Source: Pandoraea communis (lineage in GTDB: Bacteria > Pseudomonadota > Gammaproteobacteria > Burkholderiales > Burkholderiaceae). Taken from it: a stretch of 64,000 nucleotides of DNA. Location of the stretch: positions 930,001 through 994,000 of the forward strand of contig NZ_CABPSJ010000001.1 in NCBI RefSeq assembly GCF_902459745.1. The letters run 5' to 3'. The stretch's first letter is position 1, and the number at the start of each line of letters is the position of its first letter. The notes beneath the pieces were generated by a model that did not search any database, was not told the origin of the DNA, and saw only the letters and a program-made list of their open reading frames with translations. A program made the translations under genes and the position numbers. Positions 1-9,703 of this stretch are shown one piece after another.

Positions 1-1109
1 TCGTACTTGGCGTTGTGCAGCATCGGCTTGCCTTCGCCGTTACCCAGGCGAATGAAGCAGCCCGGCACCTTCTGCAGGTAGTAGGCGAAGTCCTCGCTGC
101 CCGCGATCGGCGGGAACGGCGAGATGATGTGCTCGGCACCGACCAGCGCTTCGGCCACGCCGCGCGCAAATTCCGTCTCTGCCTCGCTGTTCACCAGCAC
201 CGGATAACCGCGGATGTACTCGATGTCGGCGCTCGCGCCGTAGCCTTCCGTATGCGACGTCACCAGCGCGCGGATACGCGCTTCGAGCGTGGCGCGCACC
301 TTCGCAGAGAACGAGCGCACGCTCAGTTCCATCGTGGCGTCTTCGGGAATCACGTTGGGGGCAAAACCGGCATGGAACGTGCCGACGGTGACCACTGCGG
401 CTTCTGTCGGGTCGATATTGCGTGCGACCACGGTTTGCAAGGCCATCACGAGGCTGCTGCCGATCACCACCGGATCGATGGCCAGGTGCGGGCGCGCCGC
501 GTGGCCGCCACGGCCGTGAATGCGGATCTTGACGGTGTCGCACGCGGCCATGAGCGGACCGGCGCGAAAACCGAACGTGCCCGTGGCCACGCCAGGGTGA
601 TTGTGCAGACCGAAGATCGCTTCGCACGGGAAGCGCTCGAACAGGCCGTCGGCAATCATCTGCTCGGCGCCGCTGTTCGAACCGGCTTCTTCCGCCGGCT
701 GGAAAATCAAATGGACGGTGCCGTCGAAATTGCGCGTCTTCGCCAGATGTTGTGCCGCGCCGAGCAGCACGGTCGTATGGCCGTCATGGCCGCAGGCGTG
801 CATCTTGCCGTCGTGCACGCTGGCATACGCGAGACCGGTCTGCTCGTGAATCGGCAGCGCATCCATGTCGGCACGCACCCCCACCGTGCGACCGCTCGTG
901 CCCACGGTGAGCGAGGCCACTACGCCGTGACCGCCAACGTTACGCGTGACCTGATAACCCCAGCTCTCGAGCTTCTCCGCCACGTAGCGCGACGTGTCGA
1001 CTTCCTCGTAGGACAGCTCGGGGTGTTGGTGGATATGGTGACGAATGTCGGCCAGTTGCTCGCGGGCATCGGCCAGATCACCCACTTCGCAATAGCGAAT
1101 CTCGCTCAT
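1..1109 (-). CDS. M20 family amidohydrolase (hippurate hydrolase/aminoacylase type), 3' end cut off
   Basis: Zinc- or manganese-dependent amidohydrolase that would cleave an N-acyl amino acid, cytoplasmic. The ATG at 1109 begins MSEIRYCEVGDL. The M20D landmarks appear in order: HHIHQHPELSYEE near the start, ADMDALPI, the metal-binding HACGHDGH, PAEEAGSNSGAEQMI, and SEDFAYY near the cut end. The reading frame is open to base 1, so only the last residues are missing. It is divergent from the LysR gene at 1377, the usual arrangement for a regulator and its target. The acyl group removed cannot be told from sequence. Confidence 0.9.
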   Translation of the reverse strand, partial: MSEIRYCEVGDLADAREQLADIRHHIHQHPELSYEEVDTSRYVAEKLESWGYQVTRNVGGHGVVASLTVGTSGRTVGVRADMDALPIHEQTGLAYASVHDGKMHACGHDGHTTVLLGAAQHLAKTRNFDGTVHLIFQPAEEAGSNSGAEQMIADGLFERFPCEAIFGLHNHPGVATGTFGFRAGPLMAACDTVKIRIHGRGGHAARPHLAIDPVVIGSSLVMALQTVVARNIDPTEAAVVTVGTFHAGFAPNVIPEDATMELSVRSFSAKVRATLEARIRALVTSHTEGYGASADIEYIRGYPVLVNSEAETEFARGVAEALVGAEHIISPFPPIAGSEDFAYYLQKVPGCFIRLGNGEGKPMLHNAKY

Positions 1110-1376
1110 CGGGGACTCCTCATTTTTTTGAATATCGCGGAGTATTGCACCGACGAAAATCCCCACCCATGACGTAAACCACGGCAAAATGTTGCTCTCA
1201 AGTCAACAATTGGACTCGCTGTCACGATAGGTAAATACCGGCATCGACGGCACAAATCATTTCCAATTCAATGGCTTACAGAGAATCACCGGCGCATTGG
1301 ACGCGTCCGGCGGCGGCCACCGGGTCAACGCCGGGGCGGACCGGCGTATTCGCTCGAACGTAACAGTGAAGCAAAC

Positions 1377-2297
1377 ATGGCAAACGCGTCGTGGATGGAC
1401 GACATTGGCGAGCGTCCGCTCAAATATCTCGCCGAAATTGCCGCGACGGGCGGCGTGCGCATGGCCGCCGAAGCGCTGAGCGTGAATCCGTCCGTGGTCA
1501 GCCGGCAGGTCGCGGCACTTGAGCGGCGTCTGCGTTTCCCGTTGATCGAGCGGCGCGGACGCAATGTGAGCGTCACCGAGATCGGTCAGGTGCTCATCGA
1601 CTATTACCGCGACGGTCAACGCCGTCAGCACGACCTGTCGGCGCGGCTGGAGGAATACCGGCATCTGAAGCGCGGCAGGGTCGCTATCGGGGTCGGGGAA
1701 GGTTTCATCGGCCGCCTGATCGCGCAGGCATTGCAACGATTCTCGATGAGCTATCCGGACATCCTCGTCGAGATTCGCTCCGGCCCGACGCCCGCGGTGC
1801 TCTCGCTGGTGCGCGACGACGTGGTGGATATCGGCCTGTGCGCGCGCTCGGCGGACGATCCCGCCATGCGCATACACCCGTTCGCACCGAAAGCCCTTTG
1901 CGCCGTGGTCGCGCCCACGCATCGCTTCGCCAGGATGACGAGCGTGCCGCCGTCGGAACTGGTGCACGAGCGGCTCATCTTCATGACCGAGGCGCACGGT
2001 GTGCAGCACTTCGTGCACTCGGTGCTCGACACGGCACGTCTGAACGTGACGCCCGCCTATCGCGTCGATCTGTTCAACACAGCGCAAACACTCGCGGCGG
2101 CGGGCCTGGGCGTGGCCTTCATGTCGGCCATTACGGCGCGGCGCGGCATCGAACTCGGCGAGTTGGTGGCCGTGCCCATCGACCACCCGATTGCGATGGG
2201 CTTCTCCAGCCAGATGATGACGCGCGTGGGACGGCGTCTGTCGCCCGCTGCCGACCACCTCTGGAAACAACTCGCGCAAAGCCTCGCACATCGCTGA
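1377..2297 (+). CDS. LysR family transcriptional regulator
   Basis: 306 residues. The N-terminal winged helix-turn-helix covers about residues 10-70 (RMAAEALSVNPSVVSRQVAA is the recognition region), followed by a periplasmic-binding-protein-like effector domain to the end. It stands head-to-head with the M20 amidohydrolase across about 270 bp, so control of that gene by an acyl-amino acid or its product is the obvious inference. It also lies just upstream of the TAXI gene on the same strand. The effector is unknown. Confidence 0.9.
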   Translation: MANASWMDDIGERPLKYLAEIAATGGVRMAAEALSVNPSVVSRQVAALERRLRFPLIERRGRNVSVTEIGQVLIDYYRDGQRRQHDLSARLEEYRHLKRGRVAIGVGEGFIGRLIAQALQRFSMSYPDILVEIRSGPTPAVLSLVRDDVVDIGLCARSADDPAMRIHPFAPKALCAVVAPTHRFARMTSVPPSELVHERLIFMTEAHGVQHFVHSVLDTARLNVTPAYRVDLFNTAQTLAAAGLGVAFMSAITARRGIELGELVAVPIDHPIAMGFSSQMMTRVGRRLSPAADHLWKQLAQSLAHR

Positions 2298-2371
2298 TTT
2301 GCCCGCGCGGCGTCGCCAGTTGCCGCGGATGGCGTATGATCGGCCGGGTGCTGGATATGCCTGCCTGTTAG

Positions 2372-3757
2372 ATGACAACCGACTCGAACCCACCCGCCCA
2401 CCGGCGACTCCGTGCGCGCTTCGTCGCCATTTCCTGGCGCGATCTCGCCGTGTCCTTCGGCCCCGTGGTGCTCATCGCGATTGCGGCCGTCTGGCTCGCG
2501 GTATGGCTCGTGAAACCAGCGCCGCCGCGCACCGTCACGCTCAGTGCCGGCCCGGAAGGCAGCTCCTTCTGGAACGCCGCACAACGCTACAAGACGATCC
2601 TCGCGCGCGACGGAATCACGCTCAACGTACTCACCTCCGAAGGCTCGCGCCAGAACGTCGAGCGGCTCGCCGACGAAACGCAGGATGTCGACCTCGGACT
2701 GGTGCAGGGCGGCGTATCGCAGGGTCTCGGCGTCGACGGTCTCGTGTCGCTCGGCAGCGTGTTCTACGCCCCGATCTCCGTGTTCTATCGCGGCGCGCGC
2801 GTGACCAAGCTCTCGGACCTGACGGGCAAGCGCATCGCCATCGGCCGCGAGGGCAGCGGCGCCCGAACGCTGTCGCTCACGCTGCTCAAGGCGAACGGCA
2901 TCGAGCCGGGCGGTGCAACCACGCTCACCGCCTACGACGGACAAGAGGCCGCGCAAGCGCTGATCGACGGCCGTGTGGACGCCACCATGCTCACCGGCGA
3001 CACCGCCACCGGGCCGACGATGGGCAAGTTGATGCGCACCCCCGGCGTGCATCTGATGGATTTCGCGCAAGCCGACGCGTACACGCGCCGCTTCACCTAT
3101 CTGAATCAATTGACGCTACCGCGCGGGGTCTTCGATCTCGGACGCAATCTCCCGGCGCACCCGGTGCACGTCATCAGCCCGACAGTCGAACTCGTGGCGC
3201 GCGACAGCTTGCATCCGGCGCTGTCGGACCTGCTCATCGAAGCCGCCAAGGAAGTGCACGGCAAAGCCAATCTGTTGCAGCGAGCCGGAGAATTTCCGTC
3301 GGCGCAGGTGCATGAATTCCCGATCTCGGACGACGCCGCGCGCTACTACCAGTCGGGCAAGGGCTTCCTGTACCGGCATCTGCCGTTCTGGATCGCGAGC
3401 CTCGCCGACCGCATCGTCGTACTGCTCGTGCCGATCATCGTGGTGTTGATTCCGGCATTCCGGCTGGTGCCGTCGCTGTATAGCTGGCGCGTGAAATCAC
3501 GGTTATATCGCTGGTACGGGGCGCTCATCGCATTGGAACGCGAAGCGCTGGCCAACGACGCGCACGTCGAGTACCGGAACCTTCGCCACCGGCTCGACGC
3601 CATCGAAGCCGCCGTCAATCGTCTGAAGATTCCGCTCGCCTACGCCGACCAGTTCTATGTGCTGCGCGAACACATCGGCTTCGTGCGTCAGCGCCTCGAC
3701 ACCATGAATGCAGAATCGAGCGCTGCCGGAGGCGAGGAAAGCGTGCAGGGCGCTTGA
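2372..3757 (+). CDS. TAXI-family TRAP-type solute-binding protein with two membrane anchors
   Basis: 461 residues. An N-terminal hydrophobic helix (about residues 24-48) follows a basic, non-cleavable-looking leader. The TAXI binding domain spans about residues 52-320 (TVTLSAGPEGSSFWNAA at its start, then VDLGLVQGGVSQG). A second strong hydrophobic stretch near residues 340-370 is followed by a cytosolic-looking tail of about 90 residues. TAXI proteins normally deliver substrate to a TRAP permease, but no DctQM genes are adjacent. This two-anchor form may work as a membrane-bound binding or sensing protein instead. The start at 2372 lies 75 bp after the LysR stop. Confidence 0.8.
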   Translation: MTTDSNPPAHRRLRARFVAISWRDLAVSFGPVVLIAIAAVWLAVWLVKPAPPRTVTLSAGPEGSSFWNAAQRYKTILARDGITLNVLTSEGSRQNVERLADETQDVDLGLVQGGVSQGLGVDGLVSLGSVFYAPISVFYRGARVTKLSDLTGKRIAIGREGSGARTLSLTLLKANGIEPGGATTLTAYDGQEAAQALIDGRVDATMLTGDTATGPTMGKLMRTPGVHLMDFAQADAYTRRFTYLNQLTLPRGVFDLGRNLPAHPVHVISPTVELVARDSLHPALSDLLIEAAKEVHGKANLLQRAGEFPSAQVHEFPISDDAARYYQSGKGFLYRHLPFWIASLADRIVVLLVPIIVVLIPAFRLVPSLYSWRVKSRLYRWYGALIALEREALANDAHVEYRNLRHRLDAIEAAVNRLKIPLAYADQFYVLREHIGFVRQRLDTMNAESSAAGGEESVQGA

Positions 3758-3890
3758 GCATCTCAAAGCAATGCTTATGCGATTCATAATCAGCACCAGC
3801 TTTTCTTATGAACGGACAAAGCGCAAACTGCTGACAGTCCTGGGCCGGAACACCGGCCCGTCGTGAAATTCAACGTCCTGGTCTGTTCGT

Positions 3891-4484
3891 ATGCCGTCGT
3901 CCTCCTCACCTTCCTCCGCTCCCGGCGCACCGCAACGCGTCGGCGTCGAACTGGCGCGCAGCGCATGCACGGTGCGCGCCGTGTGCGACGAGGATCTGCC
4001 GGCCATCACGGCCATCTACGCCCATCATGTGCGTACCGGCACCGCATCGTTCGAGGAAGTGCCGCCCGACGAGGCCGAAATGCGCACCCGTTGCGCGAAA
4101 GTGCTCGACGCGGGGCTGCCGTATCTCGTCGCCGAGCGCGACGGCAAGCTGCTCGGCTACGCGTACGCCACGCATTACCGGCCGCGTTCGGCCTACCGCT
4201 TCACGCTGGAAGACTCCGTGTATATTGCCGCCGATGCGACCGGGCAGGGCGTGGGCCGCGCGCTGCTGCTCACACTCATCGCGCAGTGCGAAGGCGGTCC
4301 GTGGCGGCAGTTGATTGCCAACGTCGGCGACAGCGGCAACGCGGCATCGCTCGCCCTGCATACCGCGTGCGGCTTCGTGCAGGCGGGCGTGCTCAAATCC
4401 GTCGGCTTCAAGTTCGGCCGCTGGATCGACACCGTGCTCATGCAACGGCCGCTGAGCGCGGGCGACACAACGCTGCCGGCCTGA
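3891..4484 (+). CDS. GNAT N-acetyltransferase, phosphinothricin/methionine sulfoximine acetyltransferase-like
   Basis: 197 residues. The acetyl-CoA binding loop is visible as GQGVGRALL, with the family's ITAIYAHHVRTGTASFEE near residue 45 and GFVQAGVLKSVGFKFGRW near the end. This pattern is typical of the PAT/MddA branch, which N-acetylates glutamate-analogue amino acids using acetyl-CoA. The first 25 residues are low-complexity Ser/Pro, so a later start is possible. It is convergent with the glutathione transferase, 13 bp away. Confidence 0.8.
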   Translation: MPSSSSPSSAPGAPQRVGVELARSACTVRAVCDEDLPAITAIYAHHVRTGTASFEEVPPDEAEMRTRCAKVLDAGLPYLVAERDGKLLGYAYATHYRPRSAYRFTLEDSVYIAADATGQGVGRALLLTLIAQCEGGPWRQLIANVGDSGNAASLALHTACGFVQAGVLKSVGFKFGRWIDTVLMQRPLSAGDTTLPA

Positions 4485-4497
4485 CCCGCCCGCCGCG

Positions 4498-5235
4498 TCA
4501 AAACGGCGAGGCGCGATCCAGTTCCTTGTAGTGGCGGAAGATGCCGGTAGTGTTGAACGCGATGCGGCGCGATGACTTCAGATACGCCGCGATCCGCGGC
4601 ACGCGCGCCACGGCGTCATGCGTCGCCTGACAGCGTGGAAACGCCTTGGCGAATTCCGACATCGCACGCGGGAACGCGTAACGCAGGCCCTCGACGACCT
4701 GAAACAGCGAAAGGTCGGCATACGACATTTCGCCTTCGGAAAGCCAGCCACCGGCGTGTGGGTTGTTCGCCAGCACGCGTTCGAAGTATTCGAAGAACTT
4801 CGGCAGACGGTAGTCGATCAGTTCCGCCGTGCGCTTGCGCGCTTCCGTGCGCTGATTACTGTAGTACAGACGACCCGCGATGGGATGGTGAGCGTCGTGC
4901 ACTTCGGCCACGAGATCGGCCAGCGTCAGTTGCAACTGGTTGACCCAACGGCGCGCGCGGGGCGACGCGCCCACGAGGCCGAGCAACGGTCCGAGATACG
5001 CCAGAATGTTTGCCGTCTGCCCGATCAGTTCGTCGCCCACGCGCAGAAAGGGCGGCGCGAAGGGCGGGTCGGTGCACAGGGGATCGTCCATCGTGCGCAG
5101 CAGGCCGTCCATACCCTGACCGGGCGGCTCGCCCTGCACGATCTCGACATACGGCGTGCCGGTGGCCTCGAAGGCGAGGCGGACAAACTCGCCGCGCCCT
5201 TGCAGGCCCGGCCAATAGAACAGTTCGAAGGTCAT
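4498..5235 (-). CDS. Glutathione S-transferase family protein
   Basis: 245 residues. The N-terminal thioredoxin-like domain starts MTFELFYWPGLQGRGEFVRL, the catalytic Tyr region of sigma/mu-type GSTs, with GQTANILAYLG as the glutathione-binding turn. An all-helical C-terminal domain follows. It begins only 16 bp after wspR on the same strand, with a very strong ribosome site (GAGGGGGGAC) before the ATG at 5235, so it is probably the distal gene of the wsp transcript. Nothing in its sequence ties it to c-di-GMP signalling. Confidence 0.85.
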   Translation of the reverse strand: MTFELFYWPGLQGRGEFVRLAFEATGTPYVEIVQGEPPGQGMDGLLRTMDDPLCTDPPFAPPFLRVGDELIGQTANILAYLGPLLGLVGASPRARRWVNQLQLTLADLVAEVHDAHHPIAGRLYYSNQRTEARKRTAELIDYRLPKFFEYFERVLANNPHAGGWLSEGEMSYADLSLFQVVEGLRYAFPRAMSEFAKAFPRCQATHDAVARVPRIAAYLKSSRRIAFNTTGIFRHYKELDRASPF

Positions 5236-5251
5236 GTCCCCCCCTCAGGCT

Positions 5252-6295
5252 TCAGGAAGCGCCCGGCTGCATCTCCACGCGATTCTTGCCCCGTTGTTTG
5301 GCGCGATAGAGCGCCAGATCCGCCGACTCGATCAACGACGTCGACGCCATGTGAGTGCGCGGAACCAACGCGGCGCCGCCGAGGCTGATCGTCACGTGGC
5401 GGCCGTTGGCCGAACCCACGTGGGGAATCGCCATCGCGTCGATCTGCGCGCGCACCTTCTCGGCGATGACTGCCGCGCCGTCGCCCGCCGTATTCGGCAG
5501 CACCATCACGAACTCTTCGCCGCCGAAGCGCGCGGCAAGATCGGCCGGACGCGACGCAGCATCGGCAATCGTGCTGGCAATGCGGCGCAGCACATCGTCA
5601 CCCGCGATGTGGCCGTACGTGTCGTTATAGATCTTGAAGTTGTCGACGTCGATCATCAGCAACGCCATCTCGCGTTGCTCACGCAACGCGCGACGCCATT
5701 CCGCACCGAAATACTCGTCGAAATAGCGGCGGTTCGCCAATCCGGTGAGGCCGTCGGAATGCGTCAGCCGCTGCAACTCCAGATTCGTTTCCAGCAACTG
5801 CTGCTGACTCTCGCGTAGCGCACGATACGCCTCATCGCGCTGAAGCAGGTTCATGTACGAGCGCGAGTGGTAACGAATGCGGGCCACCAGCTCGATGGTG
5901 TCGGGCAGCTTCACCAGATAGTCGTTGGCCCCCGCCGCGAAGGCTTCGCGCTTGATCGTCGACTCTTCCTTCGTCGAGAGCACGATGATCGGAATGTCGC
6001 GCGTGAGCGGACTGGCGCGATACTGTCGTACCAGCGACAAACCGTCGGTGCCCGGCATCACGAGGTCCTGAAGGATCACGGTAGGACGCGTCTGTTCCGC
6101 CACGCGCACTGCGTCGTCGGGATTCGCGCAGTAGTGGAAGTCGATATTCGGCTCGTTGGCCAACGCTCGCCGGATCGCTTCGCCGACCATCGCCTGATCG
6201 TCGACGAGCAATACCATCGCCGACGAATCGTTCAGGCTACTCGCGGCGCCAAGCGTTTGCTCCACCGGCTTCGGTTGACGTGGGGTCGTCGTCAT
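5252..6295 (-). CDS. wspR: WspR, REC-GGDEF diguanylate cyclase response regulator
   Basis: 347 residues. The receiver domain (about 28-145) has LLVDDQAMVGEA and the phospho-acceptor Asp77 in TVILQDLVMPG. A helical stalk (about 150-178) leads to the GGDEF domain with active-site GGEEF at 258-262. The product-inhibition I-site RxxD is intact (R249, D252), exactly five residues before GGEEF. It should make c-di-GMP when phosphorylated by WspE and be feedback-inhibited. It is the last wsp gene, 13 bp after wspF. It resembles Pseudomonas WspR closely through the receiver and stalk. Confidence 0.97.
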   Translation of the reverse strand: MTTTPRQPKPVEQTLGAASSLNDSSAMVLLVDDQAMVGEAIRRALANEPNIDFHYCANPDDAVRVAEQTRPTVILQDLVMPGTDGLSLVRQYRASPLTRDIPIIVLSTKEESTIKREAFAAGANDYLVKLPDTIELVARIRYHSRSYMNLLQRDEAYRALRESQQQLLETNLELQRLTHSDGLTGLANRRYFDEYFGAEWRRALREQREMALLMIDVDNFKIYNDTYGHIAGDDVLRRIASTIADAASRPADLAARFGGEEFVMVLPNTAGDGAAVIAEKVRAQIDAMAIPHVGSANGRHVTISLGGAALVPRTHMASTSLIESADLALYRAKQRGKNRVEMQPGAS

Positions 6296-6308
6296 GATTT
6301 ACGTCCTG

Positions 6309-7316
6309 TCATACAGTTCCAAACAACGCCACCAATTGTGGCGCAATGGTCGGTAGCGCCAGAATCTCCGACGCCGCGCCCGCTTCGGCTGCCGCTTTGG
6401 GCATGCCGTACACGGCGCTCGTCGCGCGATCCTGAGCGATCGTAATAAAGCCTCGCGCGCGCATGGCGCCGAGCCCGGACGCACCATCGCGCCCCATGCC
6501 CGTGAGCAGCACGCCCACCGCGCTCGAGCGCCAGTTCTCGGCCACGCTTTGCAGGAAGACGTCGATGGACGGCCGATACACGGCATCCTTGGGATCGTCG
6601 GTATACACGCAACGGCCGCTCGCCTCGACACGCAGATGACGATTGCCGCCCGCGAGCAGCACCACCCCCGTCGCCGGGCGCTCGCCCGCCTGCGCCAGAC
6701 GCACGGTGAGCGGTGTTTGCTGATCGAGCCAGGTCGCCATGCCGGGGGTAAACGCATCGTCCACATGCTGTACGACGATCACGCCCGCGGCAAAGTTCGC
6801 GGGCAGCCGTCCAAGCAGCGTGGCGAGCGCGGCCGGCCCGCCAGCGGACGCACCGATGGCCACCAGCGCGTCGGTACTCGTAGCGGCGACGGGTGCGATC
6901 ACGGGTTGCGGCACCCGCGCGTCGGCCTGCTGCGCAGCAATGGCGTCGATCTTCGCGAGCAGCGACGACGCCGGGCGCGCCAGATCCGACGCCCCGAGCA
7001 CCGGCGTGTCGACGGCGTCCACGGCACCTGCCCCCATCGCGTCGAACACGAGGCTCGCATGATGGCCGACGTCCGAGGTCACGATGAGAACCGGACAGGG
7101 CGTGCGGCGCATGATCTCGCGTGTGGCGGCCACGCCGTCCATCACCGGCATGACAAGATCCATCAGCACGAGATCCGGCGGCACAGGTGCGCACATCGCC
7201 ACCGCCTGCGCGCCGTCGTGCGCCACCCAGGCCACGTCGAATCCCGGGCGTTGCGCGAGCGTGCGGCGCAGCGCTTCGACGGCGATGATCGAATCGTTCA
7301 CGATCCCGATTTTCAT
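6309..7316 (-). CDS. wspF: WspF, CheB-like receptor methylesterase
   Basis: 335 residues. The receiver domain has phospho-acceptor Asp53 (LVLMDLVMPVMDG). A linker leads to the CheB methylesterase domain from about residue 145, with catalytic Ser157 (AIGASAGGPAAL), His184 (VVQHVDDAF) and Asp277 (GMGRDGASG). It removes methyl groups from WspA and damps the pathway. Loss of WspF in pseudomonads locks c-di-GMP high and gives wrinkly colonies. Its ATG overlaps the wspE stop by ATGA, indicating translational coupling. Confidence 0.97.
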   Translation of the reverse strand: MKIGIVNDSIIAVEALRRTLAQRPGFDVAWVAHDGAQAVAMCAPVPPDLVLMDLVMPVMDGVAATREIMRRTPCPVLIVTSDVGHHASLVFDAMGAGAVDAVDTPVLGASDLARPASSLLAKIDAIAAQQADARVPQPVIAPVAATSTDALVAIGASAGGPAALATLLGRLPANFAAGVIVVQHVDDAFTPGMATWLDQQTPLTVRLAQAGERPATGVVLLAGGNRHLRVEASGRCVYTDDPKDAVYRPSIDVFLQSVAENWRSSAVGVLLTGMGRDGASGLGAMRARGFITIAQDRATSAVYGMPKAAAEAGAASEILALPTIAPQLVALFGTV

Positions 7317-9703
7317 GAGCCCGACTCCCCGATGAGATCCACCACGGCACGCAGCAGCGTGTCGTCGTGGAAGCTGCCTTTCGCAAGGTAATAATCCGCG
7401 CCCGCGTCGAGTCCGCGCTGGCGATCTTCCTCGCGATCCTTGTATGAAACGATCATGACCGGTACATCGGCAGTGCGTGCGTCGCGCTTGATGAGCGAGA
7501 CCAGTTCGATGCCGTCCAGGCGCGGCATGTCGACGTCCGTAATCACCATGTCGAAGGTTTCGCTGCGCACGGCATTCCAGCCATCCATGCCGTCGACGGC
7601 CACGCTGACGTCGTAGCCGCGCGCGGCGAGCAGTTTACGCTCGAGTTCGCGCACGGTCAGCGAATCGTCGACGACCAGCACGCGCTTGCGGCCGCGCCCG
7701 CTCGCCTGTGCGGCTCTCACCGGCAGCCGTTCGAGCGACCCCATCTCCACGGCCTTCGCAATCGAGCGCACCAGATCGGCCGTGTCGATGATGAGCAGCG
7801 GCGAGCCGTCTTCGGTGAGCGCACCGGCAGCGATGTTGGGCACCTTGCCCAGCCGCGTATCCAAAGGCTGTACAACGAGCATACGTTCGCCGAGGAATTT
7901 ATCGACGGTCAAACCGTAGCGCGCATCGCCCTCGCCGAACACGACCACCGGCTGGTCTGCGGCCGCCGCAACAGGTTCGCTGCCGCACAGCACCTGCTGC
8001 GCACTCACCAGCCCGATCTGTTTGCCGTCCAGCGTAAAGTGCGGGCGGCCTTCGAGCATGGCGATATTCTCCTGTGGCAGCGCCAACGTGCGCGACAGAC
8101 TCGCCAGCGGCAGCGCATACGGCTCGCCGTCGATCTCGACCAGCAAGCTGCGCACCACCGACAGCGTCAGCGGCAATTGCAGGATGAACTTCGTGCCGCG
8201 CCCCGGCGCATGCTCGATACGCACCGTGCCGCGCACCAGCGCCGCCATGGCCCGTACCGCATCGAGGCCGACGCCTCGGCCCGAGACATCCGTCACTGTA
8301 TCGCGCAGCGTGAAGCCGGGCAGCATCAGGAATTCGAGCAGTTCGTTGTCGTCGAGCTGCTGCGCGGTGTCTTGCGCAACCAGCCCGCGTGCGATGACCG
8401 ACCGCCGCACGCGCTCGAGATCGATACCTGCGCCGTCGTCGGCCACGCTCACGAGCAGCAGACCCGCGCTGTGCCGCGCACTCAGCGTGATGACACCCTC
8501 GGCAGGTTTGCCTGCCGCAGCACGCTCGGCCGGGCTCTCTAGTCCGTGGTCGACGGCGTTGCGCAGCAAATGGCCCAGCGGCGCTTCGAGCTGATCGAGA
8601 ATGTCGCGGTCGACTTGCGTGTCTGCGCCGCGAATTTCCAGCCGCGCCGGTTTGCCGAGCGCGCGGCCCAGATCGCGCACCATGCGCGCGAATCCGCCCA
8701 GCCGGTCGTCGAGCGGCCGCATACGGCAAGCGAGCGCTTCGTCGTATAACCGCTGCGACAGTTGTGTCGAGCGCCGGTCGAACTGGTCAAGTTCGTGGAT
8801 CTGCTCGGCCAGCAACGATCCGCCTACACCGAGTGCACGTCGCAGATCGGCCAGTGCCGCGAGAAGCTGCTGACGATCTTCGTCGGAACGATCTGCCGCT
8901 CGCGCGAGCGCCGAGCTTACCCGGTCGAGCGCATCGCCCGCTTCGTGTTGGTGCCGCTTGAGCCGTTGCAGCGATTGCGCAAACGGCTGCGACCAGCGCG
9001 AGGCCACCAACGCCTCGCTCGACAGCCGCAATAGCCGGTTCAGGCTATCGGCCGATACGCGCAGCGCGCGCGAGGCGTGATCCGTACCTTCATCGTCTTC
9101 TCGCGCGTGATATTCGGGGTCGGCGGGACGAGTATCGCGCGTGTCGTGCGACGCGGGGGCAAGCGGCGGCTCCTCCGTCCCCCCAGGCACCGGCCCGGAC
9201 ACAACGGATGGCTGCGCCGTCTCCATGCCATAGCTGGCGTAATCGAACGACTCGGGCGCGTGTGAGGTGGCAGCTTCCGGCGTCGCACCGCTCGTCAGCG
9301 TGGCGAGTTGTTCGGTGAGTGCGGAAACGAAGGTGTCGATCTCTGCCTTGCCGGCGCCTTGCGCCCAGAGCGCATCGCGGCCCGGCGGATGCGCCAGCCG
9401 CATAAGCAGATCCACGCCCTGCAGCAGGCGGTCGATGATCGCCACATCAAGAACCAGCGCGCCGCGTTGCGCCGCCACGAAGGCATCTTCGAGCACATGC
9501 GCGAGCGAGACGCCGGCCTCGATGCCAACGATGCGCGCCGCGCCTTTGAGCGAGTGCGCCGCGCGCATGCAGGCTTCGAGGCGCGACGCGTCGGCTGGTG
9601 TTCGCTCCAGCGCCAACAGCCCATCGCCAAGCACTTGCGCCTGCGCCTCAGTCTCCATACGGAACAGGTCGAGCAATGTGGCGTTCTGCAGATCGTCGCT
9701 CAT
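7313..9703 (-). CDS. wspE: WspE, CheA-type hybrid histidine kinase with C-terminal receiver
   Basis: 796 residues from the ATG at 9703 (MSDDLQNATLL). The HPt domain carries phospho-His50 (AAHSLKGAARI). The kinase core has the N-box LLRNAVDHGLE and G-boxes VADDGAGIDL and SGRGVGLDAVR. A CheW-like regulatory domain and a C-terminal receiver with Asp723 (ITDVDMPRLDG) follow. It takes signal from WspA through WspB/WspD and phosphorylates WspR and WspF. The frame stays open far upstream, but this start overlaps the wspD stop by ATGA, like its neighbours. Confidence 0.97.
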   Translation of the reverse strand: MSDDLQNATLLDLFRMETEAQAQVLGDGLLALERTPADASRLEACMRAAHSLKGAARIVGIEAGVSLAHVLEDAFVAAQRGALVLDVAIIDRLLQGVDLLMRLAHPPGRDALWAQGAGKAEIDTFVSALTEQLATLTSGATPEAATSHAPESFDYASYGMETAQPSVVSGPVPGGTEEPPLAPASHDTRDTRPADPEYHAREDDEGTDHASRALRVSADSLNRLLRLSSEALVASRWSQPFAQSLQRLKRHQHEAGDALDRVSSALARAADRSDEDRQQLLAALADLRRALGVGGSLLAEQIHELDQFDRRSTQLSQRLYDEALACRMRPLDDRLGGFARMVRDLGRALGKPARLEIRGADTQVDRDILDQLEAPLGHLLRNAVDHGLESPAERAAAGKPAEGVITLSARHSAGLLLVSVADDGAGIDLERVRRSVIARGLVAQDTAQQLDDNELLEFLMLPGFTLRDTVTDVSGRGVGLDAVRAMAALVRGTVRIEHAPGRGTKFILQLPLTLSVVRSLLVEIDGEPYALPLASLSRTLALPQENIAMLEGRPHFTLDGKQIGLVSAQQVLCGSEPVAAAADQPVVVFGEGDARYGLTVDKFLGERMLVVQPLDTRLGKVPNIAAGALTEDGSPLLIIDTADLVRSIAKAVEMGSLERLPVRAAQASGRGRKRVLVVDDSLTVRELERKLLAARGYDVSVAVDGMDGWNAVRSETFDMVITDVDMPRLDGIELVSLIKRDARTADVPVMIVSYKDREEDRQRGLDAGADYYLAKGSFHDDTLLRAVVDLIGESGS

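Noticed and set aside
1110-1376. AGTC-N8-GACT dyad between the M20 and LysR genes
   Set aside because: The arms are only four bases and occur readily by chance; not strong enough for a site call.
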